From assembly GCA_031761405.1 (NCBI GenBank), contig JASEVX010000007.1, forward strand, positions 34,017,677-34,081,676: a DNA stretch of 64,000 nucleotides, written 5' to 3'. Positions 20,823 through 32,074 of this stretch are shown here, piece after piece. Position numbers and translations under genes: made by a program. This DNA comes from Serripes groenlandicus. Lineage: Eukaryota; Mollusca; Bivalvia; Cardiida; Cardiidae. The notes under the pieces were generated by a model. The model searched no databases. It saw only the letters and a program-made list of their open reading frames with translations, and was not told the DNA's origin. Numbering within the stretch: position 1 is the first letter of the stretch; the number at the start of each line of letters is the position of its first letter.

Positions 20823-21214
20823 GAGAAATATTTTTGGGAGGTGTTTTCACACATAGTACATTTTCAAGGTGAAGCATGGTACAATGAACTTTTGACTTTC
20901 ATTGTTTTCTCTTTAAACCTGCCAAATGTAGGAATACAGACTTAACCTATTTGTATCTTTCCAACATTCTTTCACTTCATCCTTATTCTTGTTCTAGCTG
21001 ACTTTTAAAAATATTACTGGTAAAGGAGCAATTTCTGGTTATGGTAAATATTCTGCTTCAAAATTGTCCGCTTTTTGTACAATGATGGAACAGTGTGAAC
21101 AAAACTGAGTAGATAAACCCCAAATAGTCTGGCTATAATTTACTGGAACATTGTTTAATTAGGGTTTTTATAACAGTTTTAACAGTATTTCTGAAATATC
21201 ACAGCAACAATACT
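20823..21214. other. Intron, nothing recognised
   Basis: AT-rich sequence with only scattered short TTAA-element words (AGCAATTTCTGGTTATG near 21028). No frame, RNA or repeat that I can support. Confidence 0.5.
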
Positions 21215-21226
21215 ATTGTCCCAGAT

Positions 21227-21482
21227 ACCGCCTCTGGTGTAGTGGTAGAGTGTCAGCCTTGGGTGCAGGAGGTTGTGGGTTTGATCCCCAATCAGGACAT
21301 ACCAAAGATTTAGTAATAGCTGCCCTCCTTGGCACGCTCAGGGTTGCGGGGTTAGCATTACGACTGGATGGTGTCTGGATAAATGGACTAGTAGTACTGG
21401 TAACTTACCCAGGAAATGCCGTGATATAATTTAAAATTATTAAAAGCGGCGTTAAACACCAAACAATCAAATCAATCAATCA
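21227..21482 (+). mobile_element. tRNA-derived SINE, complete (256 bp)
   Basis: A-box-like TAGTGGTAGAGTG and B-box-like GGTTTGATCCC in the first 65 bp indicate an RNA polymerase III head. The body contains GTAGTACTGGTAACTTACCC and the 3' end AAGCGGCGTTAAACACC with an AATC-repeat tail. A 12-bp target duplication ATTGTCCCAGAT flanks it at 21215-21226 and 21483-21494. It moves by retrotransposition with a partner LINE, not seen here. Confidence 0.92.
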
Positions 21483-21621
21483 ATTGTCCCAGATCCTTAG
21501 GTGACAAACCACGACTTCAATTTAAATGTCACTCCACTATGATTGTAGCAAACAGGGATTGAACCTGGGACACTTAGTCTTAAATACCCCACCCTAACAG
21601 AGACCTTGTAAATAAACATTG

Positions 21622-21739
21622 TTAACCCTTTCCCACATACAACAAATCTGCAGCAGACATCTTTGAAAACATGTAGTTGAAAATCTCCTCCTTTAGTCAC
21701 AATGTTTTCTGTAGATGTTTGTAAGTTGGAAAAGGATAA
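21622..21739 (-). mobile_element. TTAA element, internally deleted old copy
   Basis: TTAACCCTTTCCCACATAC start, single hairpin arm, GTTGGAAAAGGATAA end. Confidence 0.75.
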
Positions 21740-21767
21740 CCATTTATCTGAGATAAAAAAGAAGTTA

Positions 21768-21963
21768 GTTGTCTGCTTTGAAAACATCTGTGGAATAAAA
21801 TTATATGGACTGTTAAAAGTATGATTCAATTGAAAAGTTCAAAACAAAGTTGTGAAAGGATTAATTGTGTACTATGACCAAATTTCTCATTTTCCCACAA
21901 TGTTTTTCAAATGTTATCTGCTGCAAATGCATCTGAATTTTTCTTTATCTGGTAAATGGCTAA
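21768..21963 (-). mobile_element. TTAA element, decayed copy
   Basis: GTCTGCTTTGAAAACATCTG, TTGTGTACTATGACCAAATT and CTGCTGCAAATGCATC in the expected order; ends lost. Confidence 0.55.
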
Positions 21964-22069
21964 AATATACATACTTCATGTATTTAAAAACTAAGGGTTA
22001 TTTTAGTTTAAATATTTAACACTTTCTTTATAGGATAAACCATGCACTGAAAAGTTAAATATGAATGTT

Positions 22070-22295
22070 TTAACCCTTTCCCACATACAGCAAATCTGCA
22101 GCAGACGACATTGAAAACATTTAGGCAAACGTATGGAAAATCCTCATAAATGATGGAATAATTATTGAAAAATGTTGAAAACTGTGGCAAAAGGCGAAAT
22201 TGCTTGTTATGAGCAATTTCCCTTTTGTCACTATGTTTTCAAAAGTTGTCTGCTGCAGATGCGTCAAAATGCGTCTACAGGTGGGAAAGGGTTAA
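22070..22295 (-). mobile_element. TTAA element, CCCACATA subfamily
   Basis: TTAACCCTTTCCCACATACAGC start, hairpin GCTTGTTATGAGC, GGTGGGAAAGGGTTAA end. Confidence 0.9.
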
Positions 22296-22322
22296 AAAAC
22301 TGTTTTCATTCATGAGTATAAT

Positions 22323-23096
22323 TATACCCCCAAAAAACAAAGTGTTGGGGGGGGGGTATATATAGGAGTCACTGTGTCGGTCGGTCGGTCGGAAGCCATA
22401 TTTTGTCCGGCCTATTTCTTACAAACCACTTGGTGGAATTCAATAAAATTTACATGAAACTTCTATACCAAGAGGAGATGTGCATATCCTAAAGGGATTA
22501 CAATTGCATGGTATTTTACAGAGTTATGGCCCTTTTACTTATTAAGTTGTTGGTCATATTTTGTCTGGCCTATATCTTACAAACCACTGGGTGGAATTCA
22601 ATTAAATTTTACATGAAGCTTCTATACCAAGAGGAGATGTGCATATTCTAAAAGGGTTACGATTGCATGATGTTTTACAGAGTTATGGCCCTTTTACTTA
22701 TTAAGTTGTTGGTCATATTTTGTCCGGCCTATTTCTTAAAAACCACTGGGTGGAATTCAATAAAAATTTACATGAAGCTTCTATACCAAGAGGAGATGTG
22801 CATACCCTAAAGGTCTTACAATTGCATGTTATTTTACAGAGTTATGGCCCTTTTACTTATTAATTTGTTGGTCATATTTTGTCCGGCCTATTTCTTACAA
22901 ACCACTGGGTGGAATTCAATAACATTTTACATGAAGCTTCTATACCAAGAGGAGATGTGCATATCATAAAGATTTTACAATTGCATGTTACTTTACAGAG
23001 TTATGGCCCTTTTGTTGGTCAGTCGGAAGCCATATTTTGAGTCAAGGTGCTGTTTTGGGGGTATTTATCACCCTCAGTGATATTTCTAGTTTAGAT
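22323..23096 (+). repeat. TACCCCC...GGGGGTA dispersed repeat with 159-bp tandem core
   Basis: Starts TATACCCCCAAAAAACAAAG; the core has four units (CATATTTTGTCYGGCC at 22397, 22555, 22714, 22873) of 158-159 bp sharing CCAAGAGGAGATGTGCATA and GAGTTATGGCCCTTTT; ends TTTTGGGGGTATTTATC then TTCTAGTTTAG. The same head and tail are at 57692-58100. Confidence 0.85.
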
Positions 23097-23180
23097 TTTT
23101 CTTATCTGCTGATCATGAGGTGCAAATATAACGACTCAACTCGTGGTGCAGTTGGCTACAGTTTCAATTGCATTTCAAAT

Positions 23181-23332
23181 CTTCACCCTTTCCCACCTGC
23201 AGATGTATTTGCAGCAGGATGTTTTCAATTCTTTTCAATAATTATGCTTCCACTTATAGAGATTTTCGTTAACTTTAGAACATATTTTCTAAGTCGTCTG
23301 CTGCAGATACAACATAAGTGGGAAAGAGGTAA
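23181..23332 (+). mobile_element. TTAA element with hairpin deleted
   Basis: CACCCTTTCCCACCTGCAGATG start, TCGTCTGCTGCAGATAC and AAGTGGGAAAGAGGTAA end. Confidence 0.75.
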
Positions 23333-23499
23333 CTATTTCTATCAGTCAGTAGGTCAATACAGACGAGTCCTTATCTATAAACTGTTAGAAATGTATTATC
23401 CATTTACAGGTACCTAAATTCTTTTTAAATCATCTGATTCAAACAAATGTTTTGAAAAAAACATGCTAAAATATTCCCATTTATGAATATCATGTTGAT

Positions 23500-23635
23500 A
23501 CAGGATAGAATAGAACACATTGTGAGGAATGGAGAAATTGCTAATTATGAAGTACATATTCTTTTCTTACAACACTTAACCCAACTCATGCTACAAAGAT
23601 CTCCTATGTTTTCTGCATCAAGAAAAGGGTTAAAG
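23500..23635 (-). mobile_element. TTAA element, decayed right half
   Basis: GAACACATTGTGAGGAATGG, AGAAATTGCTAATTATGAAG and AGAAAAGGGTTAA. Confidence 0.5.
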
Positions 23636-23759
23636 AGTGTTAAATATTTACAAAGTATTGTGCTGTATGTGTCAAATAGGATCATTTTAAAGTAAATAGG
23701 GATGTTTTAAATCTTTTTGTAACCTTACAACTCTGTGTGATTAGATTGTAATGTTATTG

Positions 23760-23989
23760 TTAACCCTTTCCCTCATACGACAATTTTGCAGCAGACGACT
23801 TTGAACATATTTTGTAAACAATTAGAAAATCTCTATAATTGAATGGATAACCTATGACTAAAAGTGGAAAACCTTGTGGCAAAAGGAGAAATTGCTCGTT
23901 TTGATCAATTTCTTCTTTTGTCACTATGTTATCAAAAAGCCGTCTGCTGCAGAGGCGTCAGAAAGCGTATATATTAGGGAAAGGGTTAA
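23760..23989 (-). mobile_element. TTAA MITE, young copy (230 bp)
   Basis: Complete ends; hairpin loop GCTCGTTTTGATC has lost one pair. Confidence 0.92.
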
Positions 23990-24099
23990 CCTTCTACCTG
24001 ATAGGATAATGTTGTAAGTGTTTTGTATGCTTTGAATAAAAACCTCTCATGAAAAAAGTAAACTATCCTGAATAGTTTGAATTGTTATCATAATACTGT

Positions 24100-24220
24100 A
24101 TCGAAAACTGTGAAAGGAGATATTGCTTATTTTGAGTAATTTCTCATTTTTCCACAATGTTAACAAAAGTCATCTGCTGCAAAGGTGTCGAATGACATCT
24201 GTTAACAAGGAAAGGGTTAA
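24100..24220 (-). mobile_element. TTAA element, right half
   Basis: GAAAGGAGATATTGCTTATT, CTGCTGCAAAGGTGTC and AAGGAAAGGGTTAA. Confidence 0.68.
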
Positions 24221-24344
24221 TTGTTAATTGGGTAGATAATGGAATATTGTGTAGTTTTAAATTTGAATTGAATGAGTGTTTGAAAGATTAGTTTCAACAA
24301 AAAGTAACCTAAACTTCTTTGATAATTCATAGGTTTTTGAGTGT

Positions 24345-24540
24345 TCTTATCCCAAAAGCTAACACATGTTGATGCAATTTCAGTTGATGACTTTTGAAAA
24401 CATTGAGGTAAAGGAAGAAATTTGCTTATAATGAGCAATTTGTACTTTATGCAATAATTTTTTAAATAATGATACATTTATTTATAGAGATTTTCAATAT
24501 TTTTGTTATCTGCGGCAGATTTCTTGTATGTTGAAATGAT
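24345..24540 (+). mobile_element. TTAA element, decayed copy without ends
   Basis: ATGACTTTTGAAAACATTGA, GCTTATAATGAGC hairpin loop and TTATAGAGATTTTCAATA in the usual order. Confidence 0.6.
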
Positions 24541-24687
24541 TGAGATCAGAATGCACATAATTATATTTTAATTTTAGTCACAAGCATTTCCCAAAAGTGT
24601 GATCTAAAAGCACATAGTTGCAGGTTGATCTAGATCCTTGCTTGTCACAAAGTCCCGAAGGTTTATTTGCCATTGAATAAAATCTGT

Positions 24688-24924
24688 TTTAGTCTTTCCC
24701 ACTTACAAGAAATCTGCAGCAGACAACTTGTTTAACATCTATACAAATAAATTGAAAACATCTATAGATAAATTTATAATTACTCAAAAGAGTTAAAAGC
24801 ATTCTGGAAATGGAGAAATTGCTCATTATTAATGAGCAATTTTTTTTTTTCCACAATATTTTCAAAAGTTGTCAAATGTAGTTGCCTTTGAATGGCGTGG
24901 CGTCTACATGTGAGAAAGCGTTAA
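24688..24924 (-). mobile_element. TTAA element, old copy with longer hairpin
   Basis: CTTTCCCACTTACAAGAAATC start, loop GCTCATTATTAATGAGC (four extra bases), GAGAAAGCGTTAA end. Confidence 0.8.
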
Positions 24925-25295
24925 CCCCTATCCTGATGCAAACAACATTTGCAAACATAGAGATTACAATGTTTTCTACTCAAGCTAGTATAATTTACTT
25001 CATTAATCCTCCTTTACAGAAGATACTTTGCAAACATACAATATAATACAAATGACAAACATAATCAACTTTTTGCAAAATGTACATGAAATTGTAAAAG
25101 TAAGGAAAACAGCACAGACAAAACATATTATAAGGCTATGCAACAGATGACAAAGATTAATTGAAACAAAGTTTTAAAGCAGTGTCATCTAAATGTATAA
25201 AGTACTGTACATAAAAGGAAAACATCAAATCTATCTACCAAAACGAAATTTATATATGTATAGAATTAATTATTACATATCATGAAATACATGGA
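24925..25295. other. Intron, nothing recognised
   Basis: A-rich intron sequence leading into the GGAT repeat; no gene, RNA or repeat was supported. Confidence 0.5.
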
Positions 25296-25935
25296 TGAAT
25301 GGGTGAGTAGGTGAATGAATGCATGGATGGCTGGCTGGATGGATGGGTGGATAGCTGAATGGATGGATGGATGGGTGGATAGCTGAATGAATGGATGGAT
25401 GGATGGGTGGATAGCTGAATGGATGGATGGGTGGATAGCTGAATGAATGGATGGATGGATGGGTGGATATATGAATGAATGGATGGATGGGTGGATAGCT
25501 GAATGGATGGATGGATGGATGGGTGGATAGCTGAATGAATGGATGGATGGGTGGATAGCTGAATGAATGGATGGATGGATGGGTGGATATATGAATGAAT
25601 GGATGGATGGATAGATGGGTGGATAGCTGAATGGATGGATGGATGGTTGGGTGGATGGGTGGATAGCTGAATGAATGGATGGATGGATGGGTGGATAGCT
25701 GAATGGATGGATGGATGGATATTAGTGGGTGGATAGCTGAATGGATGGATGGATGGGTGGATAGCTGAATGGATGAATGGATGGATGGATGGATGGATGG
25801 ATGGTTGGATAGCTGAATGGATGGATGGATGGGTGAATAGCTGAATGGATGGGTGGATGGGTGGATAGCTGAATGGATGGATGGGTGGATAGCTGAATGG
25901 ATGGATGGATATTAGTGGGTGGATAGTTGATGGAT
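25296..25935 (+). repeat. GGAT-derived minisatellite
   Basis: GGATGGATGGATGGGTGG plus ATAGCTGAAT repeated about 20 times with unit lengths near 24-36 bp; the minus strand gives a spurious His-Pro-Ser-Ile frame of 81 codons. Confidence 0.93.
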
Positions 25936-26219
25936 GGATTGGTGTGTGAATTGAAGAATATATGCATATATGGAGACGAAAGTGAAAATGGATGAAATGG
26001 TATGTGAAAGTATTGTTTGAAAGATAAAATAGTAGTCTTATTTGTTCAGATAGATTTTCAATCCGAAGTTTTAAAAGCGGAACATTCTTAAAAATTCCTG
26101 ATTGAGCAATGAATTAAATATTCATGTTATTGTCTATCAGATTATCTAGCACTCTAAAGGACAATTTTATTTTTGACAGAAACATTGATATATTTCTGTT
26201 TTATGCTATTTTCAACAGT

Positions 26220-26413
26220 TTAACCCTTTCCCACCTACAACAAATATGCAGCAGACAACTTTATTAACATGTAGGCAAATATATGCAAAATCTTTTTAAT
26301 TGAAGGTATGATTATTGAAAAGAGTTTTGATTAAATTCTCCTTTTGTCACAATGTTTTCAAAAGTTGTCTGCTGCAGAGGTGTCAGAAAGCGTCTATATG
26401 TGGGAAAGGAGTA
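26220..26413 (-). mobile_element. TTAA element, left hairpin arm deleted
   Basis: TTAACCCTTTCCCACCTAC start; only the right arm (TTCTCCTTTTGTCACAATG) remains; ends GTGGGAAAGGAGTAA. Confidence 0.82.
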
Positions 26414-26914
26414 ACAGTTATATCACGGCAACTCTCAGCTATGTACAATTAGTAACAATTTTATTTTTAACAGAAACATTGATATATTTGAGTTTTATGC
26501 TGTTTTCAACAGTTATATCATGCAACACTCAGCCATGATCCCTAGCTGACAATGCATTACAAGCATAAGAAACTTGCCTTGCTGAAGAGTACTACACCAT
26601 TAGGTTAACTTTAATCATGATAAAAAAAAACTTTTACCCTAGTGGATCTCTGGACAAAAATGAATATATTTGATAAAATAGTAATGCCTACTTTTCCCTA
26701 AAAGTTTGCAAATGGTTGACATTTTGGATATAGATAAATTTAGTATGTGTGACATAAAGGCTAGAAATGTGCTTTCGACTTTTACCAGATTTAATAAATT
26801 TATAGAGGATATCAGAGGAAATAATTGTTACATCTGAACAATTTGAGTTTTACTTCTGATACAGAGTTGAAAATTGAGAGGATGCTAAATTTTGTGTCAA
26901 ATGGAGATCACTTT

Positions 26915-27250
26915 CCCGTCATACATCTGTCTATTTGTTTATGTCACTGTTGCTATTTGGTAGGTGACACATCTGTCATGCATCTGTCTATTTTTCCGTC
27001 ACACTGTGGCTGTTTGGTAGGTGACACATCTGTCATACATCTGTCAATTTGTCTGTCACACTCGGTATTTGGTAGGTGACACATCTGTCATACATCTGTC
27101 TGTTTGTCTGTCACACTGTGGCTATTTGGAAGGTGACACATCTGTCATACGTTTGTCTATTTGTCTGGCACTGGCTATTTTGAAGGTGACACATCCATCA
27201 TACATCTGTCTAATTGTCTGTCACACTGTGGCTATTTGGAAGGTGACTCA
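26915..27250 (+). repeat. ~57-bp tandem repeat
   Basis: Six units of GTGACACATCTGTCATACAT plus CTGTCTATTTGTCTGTCAC and a GCTATTTGG(T/A)AG spacer. Overlapping frames of 84 and 129 codons are unit-periodic shadows. Confidence 0.88.
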
Positions 27251-27296
27251 TGTGTTCCTTCTAACACATGTTATAATAAACACTCTGCTTCATAAT

Positions 27297-27500
27297 AAGG
27301 CAGTCCAGTCTCGGCATGGTGGTCATGGTAGAGTGCCCTTAGGCAAGGTACATTTCCTACCTTTGTACTGGTTTGTTTTACCCAGGGATCATCCGATCAT
27401 GAATAAGTGAACTGTCGCCGTGATATAAACTGAAATAATGTAGAAAACAACGAATGTTGAGAACACCGTAAAACCCCAATAGAACAAACAAATCATAATG
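27297..27500 (+). mobile_element. SINE, head-truncated
   Basis: GGTCATGGTAGAGTGCCC, TTACCCAGGGATCATCC, CCGTGATATAAACTGAAAT and an ACCCCAATAGAACAAACAAA tail. Confidence 0.75.
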
Positions 27501-27540
27501 AGACACTCAAGTCATCTGCAAGCCCGGTTATTGTATATTT

Positions 27541-27765
27541 GAATGGTTTGACGCCCTGAAGCAGACGTTTTTTGAAAACGTCCATGCAAAAAGATATGGA
27601 AAGTCTCTGTAAAAAGAAGTTTTAAATTACTGATTTGTTGAAAAAATTATGACAATAGGAGAAATTGATCATTATTAGCAATTTCACCTTTTGCCACAAG
27701 GTTTTCAAAAAGCCGTCTGCTACAGATGTATCAGAATCGGTCTGCGGGTGGGGAGAAAGGTTTAA
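27541..27765 (-). mobile_element. TTAA element, old copy sharing the TTAA at 27762
   Basis: GACGCCCTGAAGCAGACG left part, hairpin GATCATTATTAGC, GGGGAGAAAGGTTTAA end. Confidence 0.72.
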
Positions 27766-27991
27766 CCCTTTCCCTCATATAGACGCTTTCTGACGCCTCT
27801 GCAGCAGACGGCTTTTTGAAAACATAGTGACAAAAGCAGAAATTGCACAAAACGTGCAATTTCTCCTTTTGCCACAATGCTTTCCACTTCTTGTCATAGG
27901 TTATCCATTCAATTATAGAGATTTGCTATTATTTGACAAAATATGTTCAAAGTCGTCTGCTGCAGAATTGTCGTATGAGGGAAAGGGTTAA
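27762..27991 (+). mobile_element. TTAA MITE, young copy (230 bp)
   Basis: Complete; loop GCACAAAACGTGC. Confidence 0.93.
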
Positions 27992-28154
27992 GCATTGAAT
28001 TCAAAGAAGTAACTAAAATTCTCACCCAAGTGTTGTCCTCAATCTATTGTTGTATGGAGTTACATGATGTAGGTTTTACCTTGCTGAATGATTGTTTACT
28101 TTGCTTGATGAATACAGCCCATTGTCATAGGCTTTGTGTATGTGAGAACCTTTC

Positions 28155-28384
28155 TTATTCCTTTCCCAATTACAGATGCTTTCTAACGCCTCTGCAGCAG
28201 ACGACTTTTGAAAACATTGTGGCAAAGGAAGAAATTGCTCAAAACGAGTAATTTCTCCTTTTGCCACAAAGTTTTCAACTCTTTTTCAATGATTAAACTT
28301 TTATTTACAGAGATTTTCCCTTTTTTTGCCTAGATATTTTCATAGTAGCCTGCTGCAGATTTGTTGTATGTGGGAAAGGTTTAT
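28155..28384 (+). mobile_element. TTAA-family element flanked by TTAT
   Basis: TTATTCCTTTCCCAATTACAG start, loop GCTCAAAACGAGT, GTGGGAAAGGTTTATT end. Confidence 0.82.
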
Positions 28385-28517
28385 TGCAATTCAATTTGAA
28401 TCTTTCCCTGATACAGACAGCTTTGGCACATCTACAGCAGATAACTTTTTATAACATTTTGTGAAAACGAAGATATTGAACAGATCTCCCTGAAGGTTGT
28501 TGTTCAGTGGATATCAC

Positions 28518-28810
28518 CTAATCCTTTCCCACATACAAGAAATCTGCAGCAGACGACTTTGGAAACATCAAGGCAAAAACACAGAAAATCTCTATAATTG
28601 AAAGTATAATTGCCTAAAAAAGGTTGAAACATTGTGGCAAATGGAGAAAATGCTCGTCTTAAGCAATTTCTCCATTTGCCACAATGTTTTCAAAAGTTGT
28701 CTGCTGCAGAGGCGTCAGAAAGCGTCTACATTATAAGCAAATTTTCCTTTTGCTACAATGTTTTTTTAGAAGTCATCTGCTGCAGAGACGCCAAAAAGTG
28801 TCTGAATGGG
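28518..28810 (-). mobile_element. TTAA element with duplicated right half
   Basis: After a normal hairpin and GAGGCGTCAGAAAGCGTCTA, a second block TTTTCCTTTTGCTACAATG ... CTGCTGCAGAGACGCC repeats the right half. Confidence 0.75.
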
Positions 28811-28861
28811 TTATCTGCAAAACGCTGCTTCAAAAACTTGACTGAAACACAGTCATAATGT

Positions 28862-29091
28862 TTAACCCTTTCCCTCATATAGACGCTTTCTGATGCCTCT
28901 GCAGCAGACGGCTTTTTGAAAACATGGCGAAAAAAGAAGAAATTGCTCAAAACGAGTAATTTCTCCTTTTGCCACAATGTTTTCCACTTTAAGTCATAGG
29001 TTACCAATTCTATTATAGAGATTTTCTATGTTTTGACAAAATATGTTCAAAGTCGTCTGCTGCAGAATTGTTGTATGAGGGGAAGGGTTAA
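28862..29091 (+). mobile_element. TTAA MITE, young copy (230 bp)
   Basis: Complete; loop GCTCAAAACGAGT; right end GAGGGGAAGGGTTAA. Confidence 0.92.
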
Positions 29092-29357
29092 TAATAGAAT
29101 AAATATTTTCTAATAATGGTGATATCATTTATTTGCAAATTATTTAAATATTCGCTGACAAGAAAGTTTTGCAGTTGAGAAGAATCCTAAGTTTCATAAG
29201 TTGTTGACTCTGAATTGAATTTGGTTAGGCCCATTAACTGATTATTTGATTCACGCTTGGCACATCAGACATAGAGAGTGATTTAACGTTTTACCTGGTA
29301 TGATGAGCAATGTCTCTTTTTTTCCAAAATACATCAGATTCTGTATTGGTGAACGGG

Positions 29358-29587
29358 TTAACCCTTTCCCTCATACGTTAATTCTGCAGCAGACGACTTT
29401 GAACGTATTTTGTCAAAATATAGAAAATCTCTTTAATTGAATGGATAACCTATGACAAAAAGTGGAAAACATTGTGGCAAAAGGAGAAATTGCACGTTTT
29501 GTGCAATTTCTTCTTTTGTCACTATGTTTTCAAAAATCCATCTGCTGCAGAGGCGTCAGAAAGCGTCTATATGAGGGAAAGGGTTAA
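29358..29587 (-). mobile_element. TTAA MITE, young copy (230 bp)
   Basis: Complete; loop GCACGTTTTGTGC. Confidence 0.93.
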
Positions 29588-29643
29588 AGGATGACTAGTG
29601 CAGATATGCCAACCACAGTTGTATGAGTGAAAAGGATAATTTG

Positions 29644-29866
29644 TTAACCCTTTCCCACTTGTAGACACATTCTGACGCCTCTACAGCAGACGACTTTTAA
29701 ACACATTGTGACAAAAGAAGAAATTGCTCAAAATGAGAAATTTCTCCCTTTGCCACAATGTTTTCAACTTTATTCAGTACCTTCATGTATAGAGATTTTC
29801 CATGTTTTTGACCAAATGTTTTCAAAGTCGTCTGCTGCAGATTTGTTGTATGTGGGAAATAGTTAA
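29644..29866 (+). mobile_element. TTAA element, CCCACTTG variant
   Basis: TTAACCCTTTCCCACTTGTAG start, TATGTGGGAAATAGTTAA end. Confidence 0.88.
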
Positions 29867-30134
29867 AACATTATCGCACATAGGAATTGGGGAAACATTT
29901 TAACTGTGAAAATAAAAATTGTTTGAAAGCAACACTTATGTAGGAGGATACCTGGGTAAATAATAAGAGTTCAAAAATTGAAGAATTTCTTTTTTTAAAT
30001 CTAAAACAAAATTGTTAAAGTATATCATTTAAAGGCATTGATCTTAGATTGTTATTAGGATGTGTGTTGATCCATAAAAGGGGCCCATTCAATTGGGACA
30101 AAGTGACTCACCTGAAGAACCCTTCCATTTCATC

Positions 30135-30371
30135 TTAATTCTTTCCCTCATTTAGACGCTTTTTGACGCCTCTGCACTAGACAACTTTTGAAAACATTGT
30201 GGCAAAAGGAGAAATTGCTCAATACGAGCAATTTCTCCTTTTGCCACAATGTTTTCTATTTTTTTTTTCAAATAATTATACATTCATTTATAGATATTTT
30301 TTCCTGTTTTGCCTAGATGTTATCAAAGTTGTCTGCTGCATATTTTTTGTTGTATGTGGGAAAGGGTTTAA
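30135..30371 (+). mobile_element. TTAA element, near-complete
   Basis: TTAATTCTTTCCCTCATTTAG start, very strong hairpin (loop GCTCAATACGAGC) at 30189-30253, TATGTGGGAAAGGGTTTAA end. Confidence 0.88.
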
Positions 30372-30826
30372 TTTTGTTATTTTGAAAAGCATTGTGGAAG
30401 TTGTTTGCATTGCTTTGGTTAACATTGCTGTTGTAAGAAAATACAAGGAATGTTTAAGTTGTGAAAATAATTCTTTCACAAGATTAAAGTTTGTTTTATA
30501 CACAGTTTAAAATTATAACCTTGTGGGCTGGATTTTGTTCTATTTATGTCTTAAGTTGCGAAAGGGTCTAAAAGAGGTGTTGAGTCGATTAGAAGATAGT
30601 CATATATATAGTGTTTTTGATTAGATTAGAATACATTGTGGAGATTGTTAGAGAATGGATATAAATGGACTCATACTCCATAGGTATGTCTGATTGGTAT
30701 TAAGATATATTTTTTACATTGATTGTGATACAAGATTAATGTTGTCTGTGTGCTACATGCGACTTTTTAACACATTTACATGTATTAGAAAATGACTTTT
30801 AAAAGCATAGTTAGAAATGGCTCATG

Positions 30827-31033
30827 TTAACCCTTTCACAAACATGACATATCTGCAGCTGAAAACATCTAGAATTCTTTTGGAAAATCTCTGAAAACGA
30901 AGGTTAAATTACTGAAAAGAGTTGAAAATGTTGTGGCAAAAGGAGAAATTGCTTGTTTTGAGCAATTTCTCCTTTTGTCACGATGTTTTCAAAAGTCGTC
31001 CGCTGCAGATGCATCAAAATGTGGGAAAGGATT
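30827..31033 (-). mobile_element. TTAA element, right end truncated
   Basis: TTAACCCTTTCACAAACATG start, loop GCTTGTTTTGAGC, ends GTGGGAAAGGATTTT. Confidence 0.8.
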
Positions 31034-31134
31034 TTCAATTCCTCCCTTTTCTACAAGGTTCCAGATATTTCCTAAGCTGTCCACAAAGCAGATAACTTGA
31101 AAAGAATACCAATTCAAGTAAATACAACAGTGGA

Positions 31135-31290
31135 CATACCTTTGAAAACATTGTGGAAAAGGAAAAACTGCTTCAATTGATAAATTTCTCCATTTCCTCA
31201 TTGTTCTCAACTCTATATACATTTCACTTTCAATTGTTCCAGATTTTACCTGACTAATGAAAAGTATTTTCAAAGGAGACAATATCTAAA
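31135..31290 (+). mobile_element. TTAA element, decayed copy
   Basis: CTTTTGAAAACATTGTGG ... CAATTGTTCCAGATTTTACC; no ends. The minus strand gives a spurious 97-codon frame. Confidence 0.55.
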
Positions 31291-31309
31291 ATAGTATAAC
31301 AGGAAACTG

Positions 31310-31534
31310 TTAAACCCTTTTCCACATATATACTCTTTCTGGTATCTGCACTAGAAAACAATGTGGCAAAATGAGAAATTGCTTATAATGAACAATTTCT
31401 CCTTTTGCCTCAATGTTTTTAGTTTTATTCAATAATTACTGTATACTTGTATTCATAGACGTTTCCATATTTTTTGCAAAGATGTTTTCAATATCGTCTG
31501 CTCCAGATTTTTTTTATATTTTGGAAAGGGTTGA
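31310..31534 (+). mobile_element. TTAA element, old copy
   Basis: TTAAACCCTTTTCCACATATA start, loop GCTTATAATGAAC, TTGGAAAGGGTTGA end. Confidence 0.82.
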
Positions 31535-31628
31535 AAGAACTAGAACAGGTTAATTATAAGTCTAATTTAAATTAAGTATTTAATCCAATTGAGAAAATGC
31601 CAGTTACACTTTCATTGCTTTGACCCTG

Positions 31629-31860
31629 TTAACCCTTTCCCTCATACGACAATTCCGCAGCAGATGACTTTAAACATATTTTGTCAAAAGATGGAAAAAA
31701 CTCTATAATTAAATGGATAACCTATGACTAAAAGTGGAAAATATTGTGGCAAAAGGAGAAATTGCTGGTTTTGAGCAATTTCTTCTTTTTGTCACTATGT
31801 TTACAAATAGCTGTCTGCTGCAGAGGCGTCAGAAAGCGTCTATATGAGGGAAAGGTTTAA
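31629..31860 (-). mobile_element. TTAA MITE, young copy, first of three in a row
   Basis: Complete ends; loop GCTGGTTTTGAGC; right TTAA shared with the next element. Confidence 0.92.
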
Positions 31861-32074
31861 CTCTTTCCCACATACAACAAATCTGCAGCGAACAAAAGTG
31901 ACAAACACCTGAAAAATCTCCGCAAAAGGTAGCTTAATTGTTAAATAAAGTTGAAAACATTGTGGCCTAATGGGGAATTGTTCATCATGAGCAATTTCAC
32001 CTTTGGCCTCAATGTTTTGAAAAGTCCATTGCTGCTATTGCATCAAAATGCGTCTGCAAGTGGGAAAGGGTTAA
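31857..32074 (-). mobile_element. TTAA element, CCCACATA subfamily, second of three
   Basis: TTAACTCTTTCCCACATAC start, GTGGGAAAGGGTTAA end, hairpin arms CCTAATGG/CCTTTGGCC diverged. Confidence 0.88.

Noticed and set aside
25722..25967. Minus-strand 81-codon His/Pro/Ser/Ile frame.
   Set aside because: Translation of the GGAT minisatellite.
26865..26959. Exon-like stretch beginning after ATACAG with ELKIERML-like reading.
   Set aside because: The only donor (GTAGGT at 26960) gives 95 nt, which breaks the frame, and it runs into the ~57-bp tandem repeat.
26825..27410. 84- and 129-codon frames.
   Set aside because: Read-through of the ~57-bp tandem repeat and a SINE; the period matches the repeat, not a protein domain.
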